Part shown: one piece after another, positions 61,649 to 64,000 of the stretch
Position numbering within the stretch: position 1 is the stretch's first letter
Layout: each line of letters begins with the position of its first letter
Assembly: GCF_001593605.1 (NCBI RefSeq)
Contig: NZ_CP012836.1
Coordinates: 248,001-312,000, forward strand
DNA from: Algoriphagus sanaruensis
GTDB taxonomy: Bacteria; Bacteroidota; Bacteroidia; Cytophagales; Cyclobacteriaceae
Direction of reading: 5' to 3'
DNA: 64,000 bases
Translations under genes and position numbers: made by a program
Notes under the pieces: model-generated
Told to the model about the DNA's origin: nothing
Database searches by the model: none
The model's input: the letters and a program-made list of their open reading frames with translations, nothing else

Positions 61649-63730
61649 ATGCTCAAGCTCCCACAAATCCATATAGGTAAACTCAGCCTTTTGCTCTCCA
61701 TCTTGGTATGGCTGGCTTTGCTATTTGTGGATTTAGTGAGACTTTTTGGATTGCTGAATGAATTGGATTCTGGCATTGCCCCGGAGATTACCTGGATTCT
61801 AGAAATTCTATTTTTCTTCACCCTTTATGGATTTTATTCCTACTCCATAAGCAAAAATTCCCAAAATGATTTTTTAAACCTTATTTGGAGAGCTGCAAGT
61901 ACCGGCATTTTTGCTGCCACGGTGGCTCTTCTGATTGATGGCCTGTATTTCTTATTTGGGGAAAGTAAGTTGGCTTCTGAGCCATTTCTGAAAAACTTCT
62001 TTTATCACATCAATTTTGCGCTGATTTCAATCTTTCTGATTTCTTCAGCGCTTCTTTGGAAACACCTCATACTTTATCAAAAAAATAAACGTGTTGTTCA
62101 GCAATGGCAAGCCTTCGAATTTGCCATGCTATTTGCGATGTTTTTTATTTTTTTCAATAAAAACCAATTCGATTACAGCTTCATTTTTGGCCTAGTTATC
62201 CTGACCATCATTTCGATTTGGCTCAGTGGGAATCTGAAATGGATTCCTTATTTGAATTTCAAGGAGAAGTGGAAATCCCTGCTCTTCCTTTTCTTCATTT
62301 TGATCAGTGCAGCCATTTTATTCAGAAAACTAGTAGGGTATGGGGGTGATCAGGAGTTCTTGGTAAACCTAACAGATAACCTCTTTTTGCTTGCGCTTTT
62401 TGGATTTGTCTTTATTTATACCTTTTTCAGTTTTTTAGTCACACTATTCAACTTGCCCACTTCCTCAGTTTTTGAACAAAAACTGACCGAGGCCATCAAT
62501 CTGCAGCGACTTAGCCAGTCCATCCAACCCGAAGAAAGTGAAGAACAGGTGCTTGATATCCTAATGGATTCATGCATGAGTGCTTCTTACTCTGACGGAG
62601 CATGGATCGAATCTCAAACTAGCAAAGGTGAATCTGGCTTCTCCCAAGAGCGATTTTTGGAGAAAGAAAACAAAGAGGAAATTTCAACTCTGATCAAATC
62701 TCTAAAAACGGCCAATACTTGGGCATCAGAAACCAAACCCGATTTATTGGAACCGCTGGCTCTTAAAATTGACCACCCTAGGTTTTCATCCATTTTGATT
62801 GTCCCATTGGTGATCAATAAATCTGTAATCGGGAGAATGGTATTATGCAAAGAGGTCAAAGACGGGTTCAATAAAGAGATGATAAACATCATCAGCACGT
62901 TTACCCGTCAGGCCTGTATCGCTGTTGAGAATCACCGTCTTCTAAACCAAGCCATCCAAAACGAACGGTATCAGGAAGAATTGAAAATTGCTCAGCGAGT
63001 CCAAAAAGCTTTGCTTCCGATTCGACTCGACCATCATGATAGTTTTGAGATTTGCGCTTATTCAAATACCGCAGATGAAGTAGGCGGAGACTATTACGAT
63101 ACCTTCCAACTAGACGAAAACCGATTTGTGCTGATCATTGGTGACGTATCAGGAAAAGGTACCTCGGCAGCCTTTCATATGTCCCAAATGAAAGGAGTTT
63201 TTCATAGTCTCATTCAGTTGAATCTAAGCCCTGCTCAATTTATGATTCGAGCTAATGCCGCATTGGGTAAATGCCTTGCTCGGAATCATTTTATCACAGC
63301 ATCCATCTTTATCATTGATATTCAAGCAAGGAAAATTTGCCATTCTCGGGCTGGGCACGTCCCAACGTTAATTTATCATGCTGCTGATAAAAGTTCTGAA
63401 TACTTGCTCTTTGATGGACTGGGTTTGGGAATTTTAAGAAACAAGCAATACGAAAATCACGTTCAGGAGAGAACCTTGGCTTATGAGAACGGAGACATTA
63501 TGGTCTTGATCACAGATGGAATTGTGGAAGCTAAAAATCCAAAAGGAGATCAATTTGGATTCGAACGAATCAGAAGCTTAGTGGAAATTCACCACCAACT
63601 CGACGCAAAACAACTTCAAACCACACTGATCGACGCCTTACATCACTTCGTAGGAGGTGGCGGGATGATCGATGATGATTATTCGATGATGGTGGTCAAA
63701 TTCAATGGATCATCCAGCCCGAAAAAATAA
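61649..63730 (+). CDS. Membrane SpoIIE-type phosphatase with GAF domain (RsbU-like)
   Basis: 693 aa. About seven membrane helices fill residues 10-260, a GAF-like sensor follows (about 285-440: VPLVINKSVIGRMVLCKEV), then the PP2C/SpoIIE domain (about 455-690) with metal-binding DEVGGDYYD, GDVSGKGTSAAFHMSQMKG and ITDGIVEAKN motifs. Such proteins dephosphorylate an anti-sigma antagonist in response to signals. The STAS gene 9 bases downstream is its likely substrate, giving a partner-switching pair; the kinase (RsbW-like) is not yet in view. Confidence 0.93.
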   Translation: MLKLPQIHIGKLSLLLSILVWLALLFVDLVRLFGLLNELDSGIAPEITWILEILFFFTLYGFYSYSISKNSQNDFLNLIWRAASTGIFAATVALLIDGLYFLFGESKLASEPFLKNFFYHINFALISIFLISSALLWKHLILYQKNKRVVQQWQAFEFAMLFAMFFIFFNKNQFDYSFIFGLVILTIISIWLSGNLKWIPYLNFKEKWKSLLFLFFILISAAILFRKLVGYGGDQEFLVNLTDNLFLLALFGFVFIYTFFSFLVTLFNLPTSSVFEQKLTEAINLQRLSQSIQPEESEEQVLDILMDSCMSASYSDGAWIESQTSKGESGFSQERFLEKENKEEISTLIKSLKTANTWASETKPDLLEPLALKIDHPRFSSILIVPLVINKSVIGRMVLCKEVKDGFNKEMINIISTFTRQACIAVENHRLLNQAIQNERYQEELKIAQRVQKALLPIRLDHHDSFEICAYSNTADEVGGDYYDTFQLDENRFVLIIGDVSGKGTSAAFHMSQMKGVFHSLIQLNLSPAQFMIRANAALGKCLARNHFITASIFIIDIQARKICHSRAGHVPTLIYHAADKSSEYLLFDGLGLGILRNKQYENHVQERTLAYENGDIMVLITDGIVEAKNPKGDQFGFERIRSLVEIHHQLDAKQLQTTLIDALHHFVGGGGMIDDDYSMMVVKFNGSSSPKK

Positions 63731-63739
63731 ACAGTACTT

Positions 63740-64000
63740 ATGTTAACACTGGAAAAATTAGCAGAAAACGGACACCACTTTCTCAAAATAAAGGGTGAAA
63801 TAGATGCCAGCAACTCTGTCATATTAGATGAAGCTATCCAAGAACTTATCCAGGATGGAGCTGTCTCAATTTTGGTGGATGGCACGGGCTTGGAATATAT
63901 CTCTTCGGCAGGATTGGGTGTATTTATGTCTTACTTGGAAGACTTTATGGATCAGGGAATTTCATTAAAGCTATACGGCCTTTCACCTAAAGTATTTGAA
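63740..64000 (+). CDS. STAS anti-sigma factor antagonist (partial)
   Basis: 87 residues up to the window edge, no stop reached. Starts MLTLEKLAENGHHFLKIKGE. Pattern IKGEIDASNS and LEYISSAGLGVF, where the Ser in ISSAGLG is the phosphorylated site of SpoIIAA/RsbV proteins. Follows the SpoIIE phosphatase by 9 bases and is likely its substrate. The C-terminus lies outside the window. Confidence 0.88.
   Translation, partial: MLTLEKLAENGHHFLKIKGEIDASNSVILDEAIQELIQDGAVSILVDGTGLEYISSAGLGVFMSYLEDFMDQGISLKLYGLSPKVFE

Overview
The window is a 64-kb piece of a Bacteroidota chromosome, most likely an aerobic Cytophagales member close to Algoriphagus/Cyclobacteriaceae. That placement is my inference. It rests on the gliding/type IX secretion genes gldK-gldL-gldM-gldN with porP/sprF and porW/sprE, the TonB receptor plus DUF4249 lipoprotein pair, a bacillithiol gene (bshA), a Bacteroidota-style ATP synthase operon lacking atpD/atpC, several TAnnTTTG-type promoter boxes, and the near absence of Shine-Dalgarno sequences. 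About 58 protein genes fill the window. I see no rRNA, tRNA, CRISPR array, prophage or intact insertion sequence. Both edges are arbitrary: the last gene (STAS domain) runs off the right end.

Layout. 0-9 kb: ferrochelatase, an MFS transporter, a DUF2179 membrane protein overlapping a tRNA methyltransferase, then a lipoprotein / TonB receptor / DUF4249 lipoprotein unit. 9-14 kb: a saccharopine-dehydrogenase-like enzyme, cytidine deaminase, an esterase, a UPF0158 protein, a GNAT enzyme overlapping an M1 peptidase. 14-23.6 kb, all on the minus strand: metK followed by an assimilatory sulfate reduction block (Rrf2 regulator, DUF2061, cysH, cysD, cysN, sulfite reductase, cobA, cysG-like). CysH is of the 4Fe-4S APS-reductase type and no cysC is present, so sulfate probably goes APS -> sulfite -> sulfide, with siroheme for the reductase made by the two adjacent genes. 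23.7-36 kb: htpG, an SDR protein, a fatty-acid hydroxylase, bshA, an M24 peptidase lipoprotein, purM, a ceramidase-like protein, DUF983, a methyltransferase and a UbiA-like membrane protein. 35.7-38 kb: an SGNH hydrolase and a sulfatase. 38-44 kb: ATP synthase genes atpZ, an AtpI-like gene, atpB-E-F-H-A-G. 44-51 kb: porW/sprE, a class A penicillin-binding protein and uvrC. 51-56.5 kb: gldKLMN and porP/sprF. 56.5-60 kb: an Omp85-like protein, DUF4271 and hemD. 60-64 kb: hemW, DUF721, and a SpoIIE phosphatase plus STAS antagonist (partner-switching pair).

No plainly new multi-gene system is visible; most genes are housekeeping. The most unusual signals are non-coding: (i) a family of ~100-bp imperfectly palindromic repeats in seven copies at three loci, including a 3x99-bp array that separates cysN from cysD and a 3x171-bp array upstream of htpG; (ii) short quasi-repeated word arrays that abut the stop codons of three sulfur genes; (iii) a shared dyad, CCTAY-N7-ATAGG, upstream of both sulfite reductase and the DUF2061-cysH genes, a good candidate operator for the neighbouring Rrf2 regulator; and (iv) a sigma-54-like element upstream of htpG. 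All calls come from reading the sequence; no searches were run.
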